Positions 52,862 to 60,654 of a DNA stretch of 64,000 bases are shown piece after piece; positions within the stretch are counted from its first letter, which is position 1; every line of letters starts with the position of its first letter. The notes beneath the pieces were generated by a model. That model was not told the origin of the DNA. It saw only the letters and a program-made list of their open reading frames with translations, and ran no database searches. A program made the position numbers and the translations under genes. The stretch comes from Planctomycetota bacterium (lineage in GTDB: Bacteria > Planctomycetota > J058 > J103): the NCBI GenBank assembly GCA_026004615.1, contig BPJM01000001.1:315482-379481 (forward strand), read 5' to 3'.

Positions 52862-53311
52862 TCACCCGGGGCCGGGCCGCGTCGCGCCCGAGCGCTCCAG
52901 CCAGTCGCCGCCCGGCACCACCACCCCGTGCGCCGCGAGCCAGGCCCGCCGCCGGCGCGCCCACACGTAGCACCACGCGGGCTGCCCGCCGCCACCGCGC
53001 AGCGGATGCGCCTGGACGACGCACCGCTCGTAGCAACCGCTGCCATCGGGCGCGCAGTCCTCGTACGCATCCAGGCGCACCAGCGCCGCCGCGACCCGGT
53101 CGAACCACAACAGATCTCCCCGCACCCGGCCCGTGCCCTCGGCCACCAGAGCGGGAAAGCCCTGCGCGGGCAGGTCGTAGAGGGTGCCCGCCACCCAGGC
53201 CGGCTCGCTGCGCAACACCGCTCCGCACACCTCGGCATGCGCCGCTGCGCCCGGCCGCAGCGAGCCGTACACGAACAGCGGCAGTTCGGCATACCAGCCC
53301 GGATCCGCCAT
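52862..53311 (-). CDS. Gamma-glutamylcyclotransferase-like (GGCT/AIG2) protein
   Basis: A 149-residue protein. ATG 53311 starts MADPGWYAELPLFVYGSLRP; the Y-G-S-L-R/M-x-G glycine loop is the family signature. AVLRSEPAWVAGTLYDLPAQGFPALV and DLLWFDRVAAALVRLDAYED (with a Glu in the expected acid region) follow. Members are gamma-glutamylcyclotransferases or cyclotransferases of unknown substrate. It converges on the rhodanese fusion gene with 22 bases between. Confidence 0.82.
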   Translation of the reverse strand: MADPGWYAELPLFVYGSLRPGAAAHAEVCGAVLRSEPAWVAGTLYDLPAQGFPALVAEGTGRVRGDLLWFDRVAAALVRLDAYEDCAPDGSGCYERCVVQAHPLRGGGGQPAWCYVWARRRRAWLAAHGVVVPGGDWLERSGATRPGPG

Positions 53312-53595
53312 GGCTGCGCGCCCCTGCGCCCCTCCCCCCGCACCCCGGCCCCCACCCGCCGCCCACTGTGGCGCCGCTGGCGGCGGGTTGCAACCGCGCT
53401 CCGGGCCCGGCCGCGCTCTGGCCTGCGCGCCCGCGCCCGCTCCCCGCCCTCCGCTCCCCGGCAGCGCGCCGCGGCCCGCGGCGGCAGCGCAGGACCTGGC
53501 TCTGGGCGCCACCCGAGCCGGCGGTTGACAGCGCGGCCGGCGCTGCCCATGCTGCGCTCGGTGCCAGCAGGGGCAAGCCGGGGAGGCCGGGCGCG

Positions 53596-54075
53596 GTGCG
53601 GCTCTATCTGGTGCGGCATGGCGAAGCGGTGGCGCAGCAGCTCGATCCCCAGCGGCCGTTGAGCGAGGCCGGCCGGGCGGCGGTGCGCCGGCTCGCGCGG
53701 GCGCTACGCGCCGCGGCTGCGGTGCGGGCACCGGGGGAGGTCTGGCACAGCTCCAAGCTGCGCGCCCACCAGACCGCCGAGGAGTTGCTCGCGGGGCTGG
53801 GCTTGCAGGCACCGCTGCGCCAGGTGGCCGAGCTCGAGCCGGGGGCGGATCCGGGTGCGCTGCTGGCGGCGCTCGCGGCCGAACGCTCCGACCTCGTGCT
53901 GGTCGGCCACCTGCCCTCGCTCGCCGAGCTCGCGGCGCTGCTGGTGCTCGGCCGGGCCGAGGCCGGCGCGTTCGTGCTCCAGCCCGCCACCGTGCTCTGT
54001 CTGGAGCGCGAGCCGGGCCAGCAGCGCTGCGCGGTGCGCTGGATGGTGGAGCCGGGACTGTTCGGCGGCGGCTGA
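53596..54075 (+). CDS. sixA: Phosphohistidine phosphatase SixA-like
   Basis: A 159-residue histidine phosphatase. GTG 53596 follows GGGGAGG at 53580-53586. MRLYLVRHGEAVAQQL carries the catalytic RHG; PLSEAGRAAVRRLARAL, VWHSSKLRAHQTAEEL and LVLVGHLPSLAEL (second catalytic His) complete the family pattern. In E. coli SixA acts on phosphohistidine of phosphorelay or PTS proteins; the target here is unknown. The longer open frame upstream is low-complexity. Confidence 0.85.
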   Translation: MRLYLVRHGEAVAQQLDPQRPLSEAGRAAVRRLARALRAAAAVRAPGEVWHSSKLRAHQTAEELLAGLGLQAPLRQVAELEPGADPGALLAALAAERSDLVLVGHLPSLAELAALLVLGRAEAGAFVLQPATVLCLEREPGQQRCAVRWMVEPGLFGGG

Positions 54076-54137
54076 GCCCGCGCTCCGGCGGCCGGCGCGC
54101 GCGCAAGGGTGCCCTCGGAGGAAGGAAGCGACGAGCC

Positions 54138-55790
54138 ATGCCGCACCCGCCGGATCACGACCCTCCGCCGCTCCGCCTGCTGGTGCTGGCGGTGCTGCTC
54201 GCGGTGGCCGCAGTGCTCGCGAACCTGGCGCTGCTGCGGTCCTTCGAGTTCCTGCCCGCTCCGGGCTGGCTGCCGTCCTATGTGCCCCCGCCGCTCGCCG
54301 CCCCCGCCGCAGCGAGCCCGAGCGCGGCTCCGGAGGCAGTCGCGCGCCCGCCGGCGCTGCCCGCGCTCAGCCGGGGCGTGACGCTGGTCATCGCCGACGG
54401 CATGCGGCTCGATCTCTCGCGCGCGCTGCCGGCCTGGCAGGCGCTGCGCGCCGAGGGAGCGGATGTGCTCACGCGCGCGCTCTTCCCCACCTTCACCCGC
54501 AACGGCACCGCGACGCTGTTGACCGGGGTGGGACCGCGCTGGCACGGCTTTCTGTCCAACTTCAACCACCGCCAGAGCCCGGTGCCCTCCATCTTCGATC
54601 TGGCGCGGCGCGCCGGGGTGCACACCCGGCTGTTGAGCCAGGTGGCGACGGTGCTGCCGAAGCAGTTCCCGCATGCCTTCGCCGAGATCGCGCCGCTGCG
54701 CCTGGAGGCCGTGGCGAGCGGGCCGCGCCCGCATCTCACGCTGGTCTACTTCAAGGAGCCGGACCTGACCGCGCACCGCCACGGCGCGGCGAGCGAGGCC
54801 TACCGGGAGGCGGCGCGCGGGGTGGATCGCAACCTCGCCCGCATCCGGGCCGCACTGGACCTGGAGCGCGAGACCCTGATCGTCGCCACCGACCACGGCC
54901 ACCTCGACCGGGGCGGGCACGGCGGGCACGAGCCGGTGATCGAGCGGATCCCGCTGGTGCTCGCCGGGGCGGGGGTGCGGCGGGGGGCGGTGCTCGGAGC
55001 GGAGGTCGATTCCGATCTGCGCGATGTGGCCCCGACGATCGCCGCCCTGCTGGGGCTCGCGCCGCCGCCGCTCGCCGGGGGCCGGGTGCTGTGGGAGGCG
55101 CTGGAGCTGCCGGCCACCGGGGCGGCGGCGGGGCTCGAGGCTGCCACGGCCGCCGCGCCGAGCCCGCCGGCAGACTCCGGTGTCCGCTCGCCCGAGCGCG
55201 CCGCCGTCCCGGCCGGCTGGCGCACCGAGCGCCGCCCGCTGCATCCGCCGGCGCCGCCGCAGCAGCCGCCGTTCCGCGGCGCTGCAACGGCGCTGGCGCT
55301 CGCGCTGTGGCCGCTGCTGCTGCTGCGGCCGCGCGGGCTCAGGGCGGCTGCCGGCGCCGCGCTGGCGCTCGGGGGCTTCTATGCGCTCTATGTCGCGCGC
55401 GGCCACCCGGTCAGTTTTTCCTGCGTCAACGCCGCCTCGGACATCCCGGCCTTCATGCTCGAGGTGCTCGGGCTGGGGCTCGCCGCCGCGCTCGCGGGGG
55501 TCTTGCTCGCCGGCGCCGCCCGCCGCTACGCCGCCATGGCGCTGGTGGCGGCGGCGGCGGTGGCGGGCGGCGCCTGGGGCTGGTGCGGGCTCGGAGCGCC
55601 CGAAGCGCTCGCCCATCCGCAGGCCGCCTTCCTGGCCTATCTGGCGCTGAGCGACCTGCTGGCGGTGGCGCTGGTGAGCGCCGCCGCCGCCGCGTGGACA
55701 GCGCGCCGCGGCCGGCGGAGCGGGCTGGAGAAAGGCAATCCCATGGCCATCGCTGCGGCCGGCATTGGCGGCGCACCCGCAGCACCGTAA
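54138..55790 (+). CDS. Membrane-anchored alkaline-phosphatase-fold phosphodiesterase/transferase
   Basis: A 550-residue protein. ATG 54138 follows GGAGGAAG. An N-terminal membrane helix (LLVLAVLLAVAAVLANLALL) leads to a type I phosphodiesterase/nucleotide pyrophosphatase catalytic domain at about 75-310: TLVIADGMRLDLSR, FTRNGTATLLTGV (probable nucleophile Thr), TLVYFKEPDLTAHRHG and TDHGHLDRGGHGGHEP (metal ligands). The C-terminal part has about five further membrane segments (ALALALWPLLLLR, LGLGLAAALAGVLLAG and others). The layout resembles the sulfatase-like part of GPI-ethanolamine-phosphate transferases; substrate unknown. Confidence 0.78.
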   Translation: MPHPPDHDPPPLRLLVLAVLLAVAAVLANLALLRSFEFLPAPGWLPSYVPPPLAAPAAASPSAAPEAVARPPALPALSRGVTLVIADGMRLDLSRALPAWQALRAEGADVLTRALFPTFTRNGTATLLTGVGPRWHGFLSNFNHRQSPVPSIFDLARRAGVHTRLLSQVATVLPKQFPHAFAEIAPLRLEAVASGPRPHLTLVYFKEPDLTAHRHGAASEAYREAARGVDRNLARIRAALDLERETLIVATDHGHLDRGGHGGHEPVIERIPLVLAGAGVRRGAVLGAEVDSDLRDVAPTIAALLGLAPPPLAGGRVLWEALELPATGAAAGLEAATAAAPSPPADSGVRSPERAAVPAGWRTERRPLHPPAPPQQPPFRGAATALALALWPLLLLRPRGLRAAAGAALALGGFYALYVARGHPVSFSCVNAASDIPAFMLEVLGLGLAAALAGVLLAGAARRYAAMALVAAAAVAGGAWGWCGLGAPEALAHPQAAFLAYLALSDLLAVALVSAAAAAWTARRGRRSGLEKGNPMAIAAAGIGGAPAAP

Positions 55791-55955
55791 AGTGGGTATG
55801 GAAACAGCGCAGCGGTGCGCAGAGCGCCGGGAGCGACAGAGGTGGACCGGGCCCGAGGCGCGAGCGACGGTGCGAGCCCGCCGGCTCCGGCTGGCCGGCG
55901 CCCGAGCCGGAGCGCCGACAGCGCGCGGCGCCAGCAGCTGGCGGAGCAGGCGACC

Positions 55956-56084
55956 ATGACCGCGCGCGAGCGGCTGCTGCTGGCGCTGGAGCTGGGCGAG
56001 CTGGCCGCCCGCCTGGCCCGCCGGGGCGGCGCCCCCGCACAGCCCGGGCCGGCCGCGCGCGGGGAGCAGGGCGGTGGCCGCTGA
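55956..56084 (+). CDS. Small protein paired with nucleotidyltransferase
   Basis: A 42-residue open frame, MTARERLLLALELGELAARL followed by a Gly/Pro/Arg tail. The opening resembles small helical proteins (x-x-x-E-R-L-L-x-A-L-E-L) often encoded directly before AbiEii-like nucleotidyltransferase genes. GGAG lies about 11 bases before ATG 55956. It overlaps the next gene by 11 bases, which supports translation. Family membership is by eye only and the frame is also open upstream. Confidence 0.5.
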   Translation: MTARERLLLALELGELAARLARRGGAPAQPGPAARGEQGGGR

Positions 56085-56664
56085 GGGCCGCGCTGCGCGC
56101 ACGCTTGCCGAGGCGGAGCGCGTCTCCGCCCTGCTCGGCGCGCGCGGGCTTCCCTGCGCGGTCATCGGCGCCGCTGCGCTGGCGGTCCACGGCTATCCGC
56201 GCGCGACCGCGGATTTCGACCTGGCGACGTGCACGCCGGTGCTCGCCGAACTGTATGCCCTGCGCGGCGAGCTGCAGCAGCTGGGCTACCAGGCAGAGTT
56301 TCACCCTCCCGACGCGGATGATCCGCTGGGGGGCGTGCTGCTGGTGCGGGGCGAGGGGTTCTTGCCGATCGAGGTCGTCAATCTTCGGAATCCGCTCGCC
56401 GGGCGCCCGGCCGCCCTCGCCGAAGAGGCCCTCGGCAGCGCGCGCGCCGGGGCGATCGAGCAGAGCCCGCTGCGCGTGGTCGCGCTTCCCTACCTGATCG
56501 CCCTCAAGCTCGCCGCAGGGGGCGCGCGCGACCGCAGCGACGTGCTGGCGCTGCTGGAACGCCAGCGGACGCTCGAGCTCGCCGCGCTGCGGCAGTTGTG
56601 CGCCCGGCACGGTCTGGCAGAGCGGCTCGCGCGGGTGCTGGCCGAGCTCGGACCTCGCCCCTGA
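56074..56664 (+). CDS. AbiEii-like nucleotidyltransferase
   Basis: A 196-residue protein. GTG 56074 follows GGGGAGCAG. CAVIGAAALAVHGYPRATAD and FDLAT match the nucleotidyltransferase-fold domain of AbiEii/MenT-type and related 'hypothetical nucleotidyltransferase' proteins (G-x-x-A-L-x-x-H-G, R-x-T-x-D-x-D). PYLIALKLAAGGARDRSDVL is the conserved second motif (K-L...R-x-K-D-x-x-D type). Together with the small upstream gene it could be a toxin-antitoxin-like pair, but many homologues are plain housekeeping enzymes; undecided. Confidence 0.72.
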   Translation: MAAEGRAARTLAEAERVSALLGARGLPCAVIGAAALAVHGYPRATADFDLATCTPVLAELYALRGELQQLGYQAEFHPPDADDPLGGVLLVRGEGFLPIEVVNLRNPLAGRPAALAEEALGSARAGAIEQSPLRVVALPYLIALKLAAGGARDRSDVLALLERQRTLELAALRQLCARHGLAERLARVLAELGPRP

Positions 56665-56807
56665 GCGCCGGCGGCGCGGCTCGGGGGCGCCCCGAGTGCC
56701 GGGCGCGCCGCCCGCGGAGCGCCGGTGACTTGACGCCGTGGGCGCCCCGGCGTACTGCTGGGGGCCAGCCGGGCGGAGCCGGCAGGGGCGGATGCGGAGG
56801 GCACGGC

Positions 56808-57395
56808 GTGTCGGCATGGGCAGGTGTGGCGCGCACCGTCCTCGCCCGGATTCCGGGTGCGGCGGTGCTGCTGGAGGGCATGGCCGACGGCGCCGCCCCG
56901 GTCAACCCGGTGCGGCGCGCCTGGGACTGGCTGGCGCCGCTGCCGGGCGGGCGCCGGCTGTTCAGCCTCGCCATCGGGCGCGCCGCGCCGTACACCGCCA
57001 CGATCCGCCCCCTGGTCGAGGAGCTGCGGCCCGGCTTCGCGCGCGTGCGCATGCGCGATCGGCGGGCGGTGCGCAACCACCTCGGCTCGGTGCACGCGGT
57101 GGCGCTGGTCAACCTGGCGGAGGTGGCCTCGGGGGTGGCCATGATGTACGCGCTGCCGCCCGGAGCACGCGGCATCCTGACGGGGCTGTCGATCGAGTAT
57201 CTGAAGAAGGCACGGGGAACGCTGACCGCGACCGGCCGCTGCCCGGTCCCCCAGAGCGCCGAGCGGCGCGAATACGAGGCCGAGGCGGAGATCCGCAACC
57301 GCGCCGGCGAGGTGGTGGCGCGGGCCCGGGCGCGCTGGCTCGTCGGCCCGCCCAGGCAGGCGGGCGCTTCGCAGGAGCGCCCCGAGGGGAGGTGA
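56808..57395 (+). CDS. DUF4442-type hotdog thioesterase-like protein
   Basis: A 195-residue protein. GTG 56808 follows GGAGGG at 56796-56801. RRLFSLAIGRAAPYTATIRP, VRMRDRRAVRNHLGSVHAVA, LVNLAEVASGVAMMYALP and LTGLSIEYLKKARGTLTATG match the DUF4442 hotdog fold (H-x-G-S/T-x-x-A and related motif). Such proteins are thought to hydrolyse acyl thioesters. It lies five bases before the aldo/keto reductase-like gene. Confidence 0.8.
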   Translation: MSAWAGVARTVLARIPGAAVLLEGMADGAAPVNPVRRAWDWLAPLPGGRRLFSLAIGRAAPYTATIRPLVEELRPGFARVRMRDRRAVRNHLGSVHAVALVNLAEVASGVAMMYALPPGARGILTGLSIEYLKKARGTLTATGRCPVPQSAERREYEAEAEIRNRAGEVVARARARWLVGPPRQAGASQERPEGR

Positions 57396-57400
57396 GCCGC

Positions 57401-58270
57401 ATGCAAGCCGCCGCACAGACGAGCGCCACCGCGCCCGCCGCCTTCCGCCGCGCCGTGCTCGGGCGGACCGGACGGGAGCTGCTCCGGATCGGGGTCGGCT
57501 CCAGCTTCGGGATCGGCGGCCGCGAGCTGGAGCAGGCGGTCGAGGAGCACGGCGTGCAGTACCTGTACTGGGGCACGCTGCGCACGCCCTGGTTCGGCCG
57601 CGCGATCCGCAACCTGTGCCGGCGGGGGCTACGGGAGCATCTGTTCATCGTGGTGCAGAGCTACTCCCGGCTCGCCTCGCTGGTGCGGCCGAGCCTGTGC
57701 GTGGCGCTGCGGCGGCTGGGCATCGAGCGCACCGACCTGCTCCTGCTGGGGTGGTGGAACGCTCCGGTCTGGCCGCGCATCCTGGAGGCCGCGCTCGCCT
57801 GCCAGGAGCGCGGGCTGGTGACACACCTCGGCGTCTCCACGCACCAGCGCCCGCTGGTGCCGGGCTTCGCCGGCCCGGACTCGCCCTTTGCGGTGGTCCA
57901 CTTCCGCTACAACGCCGCGCACCGCGGCGCCGAGCGCGACATCTTCCCGCACCTGCCGGCGGCGCGCTCCGAGCGGGCGGGGCTGGTCGCATTCACCGCC
58001 CTGCGCTGGGGCCAGCTGCTGGTGGCGCCGGCCGGCGCCCCACCCGAGCTGCCGGTCCCGACCGCGGCGGACTGCTACCGCTTCGTGCTCTCCAGCCCCC
58101 ACGTCGATGTCTGCCTCTGTGGCCCGCGCCGGGGCGCCGACCTGCGGCACGCGCTGACGGCGCTCGAGCGCGGGCCCATGGACCCCGAGGAGCTGGCCTG
58201 GATGCGGCGGTTCGGGGATGCGGTCTACGCCGCGCGCGGCAATCCCCTGCCGTTCAGCATCCGCGCCTGA
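57401..58270 (+). CDS. Aldo/keto reductase-like protein
   Basis: A 289-residue protein with a TIM-barrel pattern of the aldo/keto reductase superfamily. ATG 57401 follows [31 protein letters not shown] begins it, LRRLGIERTDLLLLGWWNAP is the typical strand 4 region, and THLGVSTHQRPL corresponds to the G-V/I-S strand. FVLSSPHVDVCLCGPR matches the C-terminal cofactor-binding strand. The usual catalytic tetrad D-Y-K-H is only partly visible: a Tyr-rich HGVQYLYWGT is present, but the Lys is replaced in HLFIVVQSY. Function unknown; may be non-oxidoreductase. Confidence 0.7.
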   Translation: MQAAAQTSATAPAAFRRAVLGRTGRELLRIGVGSSFGIGGRELEQAVEEHGVQYLYWGTLRTPWFGRAIRNLCRRGLREHLFIVVQSYSRLASLVRPSLCVALRRLGIERTDLLLLGWWNAPVWPRILEAALACQERGLVTHLGVSTHQRPLVPGFAGPDSPFAVVHFRYNAAHRGAERDIFPHLPAARSERAGLVAFTALRWGQLLVAPAGAPPELPVPTAADCYRFVLSSPHVDVCLCGPRRGADLRHALTALERGPMDPEELAWMRRFGDAVYAARGNPLPFSIRA

Positions 58271-58282
58271 GGGCGGCCGAGT

Positions 58283-59011
58283 ATGCGCAACCTGCTCGTG
58301 AGCCTGGCAATCGCGACCGCGCTCTACGTGCTGCTCGGGGTGGTGCTCGGCTGGGGCGGCTACGCCCTGCTGGTGGCGGTGCCGGCGATGATGCTGGCGA
58401 ACTTCCTGCTCGCCCGCCGCACCTCGCGCCGGCTGGAGGCGCTGTTCCAGGAGGTGAGCCGGGCGTTGCAACAGCGGCACGTCGACCATGCGATCAAGCT
58501 GCTGGAAGAGGCCAAGCGCACCTACCGCGACCAGTTCTTCCTCGGCAAGGCGCTCGATGCGCAGATCGGCACCATCCTGTACGCCCACAAGCGCGAGTTC
58601 GCCGCTGCGCGCCCGTACCTGGAGCGGGCCCCGCTCAAGAACTGGCAGGCCCGGGCGATGCTCGCCGCCTCGTATTTCAAGGACAAGGACTACGCGGCGA
58701 TGGAGCGGGTGTTCGAGCAGGCGTGCAAGAAGAACAAACGGGCGGGGCTGTTGTGGGCGACCTACGCCTGGTGCCAGTACAAGCGAGGGCTGCGCGAGCA
58801 GGCCATCGAGATCCTGGCGCGCGCGCTGCGCCACCAGCCGGGTGACGAAAAGCTCAAGGCGAGCCTGCTCGCGCTGCAGAACGAACGCCGGCTGCGCATG
58901 CGCCGCTACGAGCCGGAATGGTGGGCGTTCCACCTGGAGAAGGTGCCGCAGCCGCGCCAGGAGATCCGGCTGCGGCGCGGCCGCCGTCCCGGCCGCGGCC
59001 AGCGGCGCTGA
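58283..59011 (+). CDS. Membrane-anchored TPR protein
   Basis: A 242-residue protein. ATG 58283, 12 bases after the preceding stop. Two hydrophobic segments lie at residues 3-46 (LLVSLAIATALYVLLGVVLG and YALLVAVPAMMLANFLLA). Residues 50-205 form about four tetratricopeptide-like helical repeats (RALQQRHVDHAIKLLEEAKR, ERVFEQACKKNKRAGLLWAT, REQAIEILARALRHQPGDEK). The tail is Arg-rich (LRRGRRPGRGQRR). Likely an adaptor at the membrane; role unknown. Confidence 0.75.
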   Translation: MRNLLVSLAIATALYVLLGVVLGWGGYALLVAVPAMMLANFLLARRTSRRLEALFQEVSRALQQRHVDHAIKLLEEAKRTYRDQFFLGKALDAQIGTILYAHKREFAAARPYLERAPLKNWQARAMLAASYFKDKDYAAMERVFEQACKKNKRAGLLWATYAWCQYKRGLREQAIEILARALRHQPGDEKLKASLLALQNERRLRMRRYEPEWWAFHLEKVPQPRQEIRLRRGRRPGRGQRR

Positions 59012-59242
59012 GCACACCGCCGGAGCGCTCCAGGTCCTGCTGGTCACGGCAATGTTCGCCCCGAGCGAGGCGGGCGAGCGCGACCGGTGCCTGGCTCGGC
59101 CACCGCTTCACCGGCGGGCATGGCATCGAGATCACGCCCGTGCCGAGCACCCGCCGCGGGGCGTACAGCAAAGAGCCTTCCGCCCCGCGCCGGCTTGCGG
59201 TACAACGACGCCTGCCGGCGCGGAGGCGGAGGCTTGCTGGCC

Positions 59243-59855
59243 GTGGGGGGACTCGCTGGATCGGCGCGCGCCCGCACCGCGCACGGGGCGCTGCTCGTGG
59301 CGGCGCTGCTGCTGGCATGGGCGGCGCCGCAGGCGCGCGCGCGGCTCGGCGAGCCGCTGGAGGTGCTGCGCCAGAGCGAGCTGTTCGCCTTCCTCGGTGC
59401 CACCGAGACCGGCAGCGAGCGCGAGCCGCGGGGGGCACACCATCGTCAGCTACGCGCCGCGCATCCAGCGGCTGCGACCGCTGGTGAGCGTGCGGGCCAC
59501 GATCGACCGCGAGCAGCGGCTGCTGGTGCTGGAGCTCGTGCTGGCGCGGCGGCTGATCGAGCACAGCACCGACGGGGTGTTCGCGCGCGACATCCTGCGG
59601 CGCGGGTTGCGCGCGGCCCTGCCCGCCGGCGACCTCGCGGAGCTCGCGCCGCTCTTCGCAGAGCTCGAGCGCTCCGAGACCCGCCCCCCGCCGGACGCCT
59701 CGCCCGCCTACCGGACCTTCCTCGGCGCGCAGGAGCGCTGCGAGCAGCAGCTGCCGAGCTCCCTGTTGCGGCTGGAGAATGCGGGCCGCGACGAGGCGGC
59801 CTCGCTCCGGGTGACCCTGGCGCTGCGCCGTGCACCTGAGGGCGGCGGGGACTGA
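59243..59855 (+). CDS. Exported protein of unknown function (one frame change)
   Basis: About 204 residues. GTG 59243 (or TTG 59234) follows GGAGGCGGAGG. A signal peptide is visible (TAHGALLVAALLLAWAAPQARA), then LGEPLEVLRQSELFAFLGAT. In a run of six G near 59430 the reading moves +1 and continues as HTIVSYAPRIQRLRPLVSVR, LVLELVLARRLIEHSTDGVF and ERCEQQLPSSLLRLENAGRD to TGA 59853-59855. I do not recognise the family. It stands alone between the TPR and nitroreductase genes. Confidence 0.6.
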
Positions 59856-60019
59856 ACCGCCCCTGCGAACCGGCCGCACCCAACCATGAGGCACTGCCTG
59901 CCCGGCCGGCGCGGCTCGCGGCGATCGCGCGCGCCTTGCGCAGCTCCGCTGGTCGTGATATCCGTCCGGCCGAGCCGGCACGCTTCCGGTCCGCCCGATG
60001 CGCATGGAGGAACAAGCTC

Positions 60020-60628
60020 ATGGACAAGCCCGCGCCCGCCGATCACCCGATCCACGAGCTGATCCGCCGCCGCTGGAGCCCGCGCGCGTTCGCCGACCGC
60101 CCGGTCGCGCCGGAGCTGCTGCGCTCGCTCTTCGAAGCGGCGCGCTGGGCAGCCTCCTCCTACAACGAGCAGCCCTGGCGCTACATCGTCGCGCCGCGCG
60201 AGGACCAGCAGACCTACGGCAAGCTGCTCGACTGCCTGGTGCCGGGCAACCAGCGCTGGGCGCGGCACGCCCCGGTGCTGGCGCTCTCGGTCGCCCGGCT
60301 CCGCTTCACGCACAACGACCGGCCGAACCGGCACGCCTGGCACGACGTCGGCGCCGCCTCGGCCCTGCTGGCGCTGGAGGCGACCGCCCGCGGGCTCGCG
60401 ATCCACCAGATGGCCGGCTTCGAGGCCGAGCGCGCGCGGCAGGCGTTCGGGATCCCGCAGGAGTTCGACCCGGTGGCGGCGATCGCGCTCGGCTACCCCG
60501 GCGATCCGCAGGCGCTGCCCGAGGACCTGCGCGAGCGCGAACTCGCGCCGCGCCAGCGCCGTCCGCTCGCCGAGACGGTCTTCGGCGGCCGCTGGGGCGA
60601 GCCCCTAGCCTTGCTCCACCTGGACTGA
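60020..60628 (+). CDS. Nitroreductase family protein
   Basis: A 202-residue FMN-dependent nitroreductase-fold protein. ATG 60020 follows GGAGGAACAAGCTC. HELIRRRWSPRAFADRPVAP gives the FMN-binding R-R-x-x-R/S-x-R motif; LFEAARWAASSYNEQPWRYI has the conserved S-x-x-N-x-Q-P-W segment; HDVGAASALLALEATARGLA and GFEAERARQAFGIPQEFDPV follow. Reduces nitro compounds, quinones or flavins; natural substrate unknown. It converges on the QEGLA gene. Confidence 0.88.
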   Translation: MDKPAPADHPIHELIRRRWSPRAFADRPVAPELLRSLFEAARWAASSYNEQPWRYIVAPREDQQTYGKLLDCLVPGNQRWARHAPVLALSVARLRFTHNDRPNRHAWHDVGAASALLALEATARGLAIHQMAGFEAERARQAFGIPQEFDPVAAIALGYPGDPQALPEDLRERELAPRQRRPLAETVFGGRWGEPLALLHLD

Positions 60629-60654
60629 ACCGGTGGCGGCCGGTCCCCCGCAGC

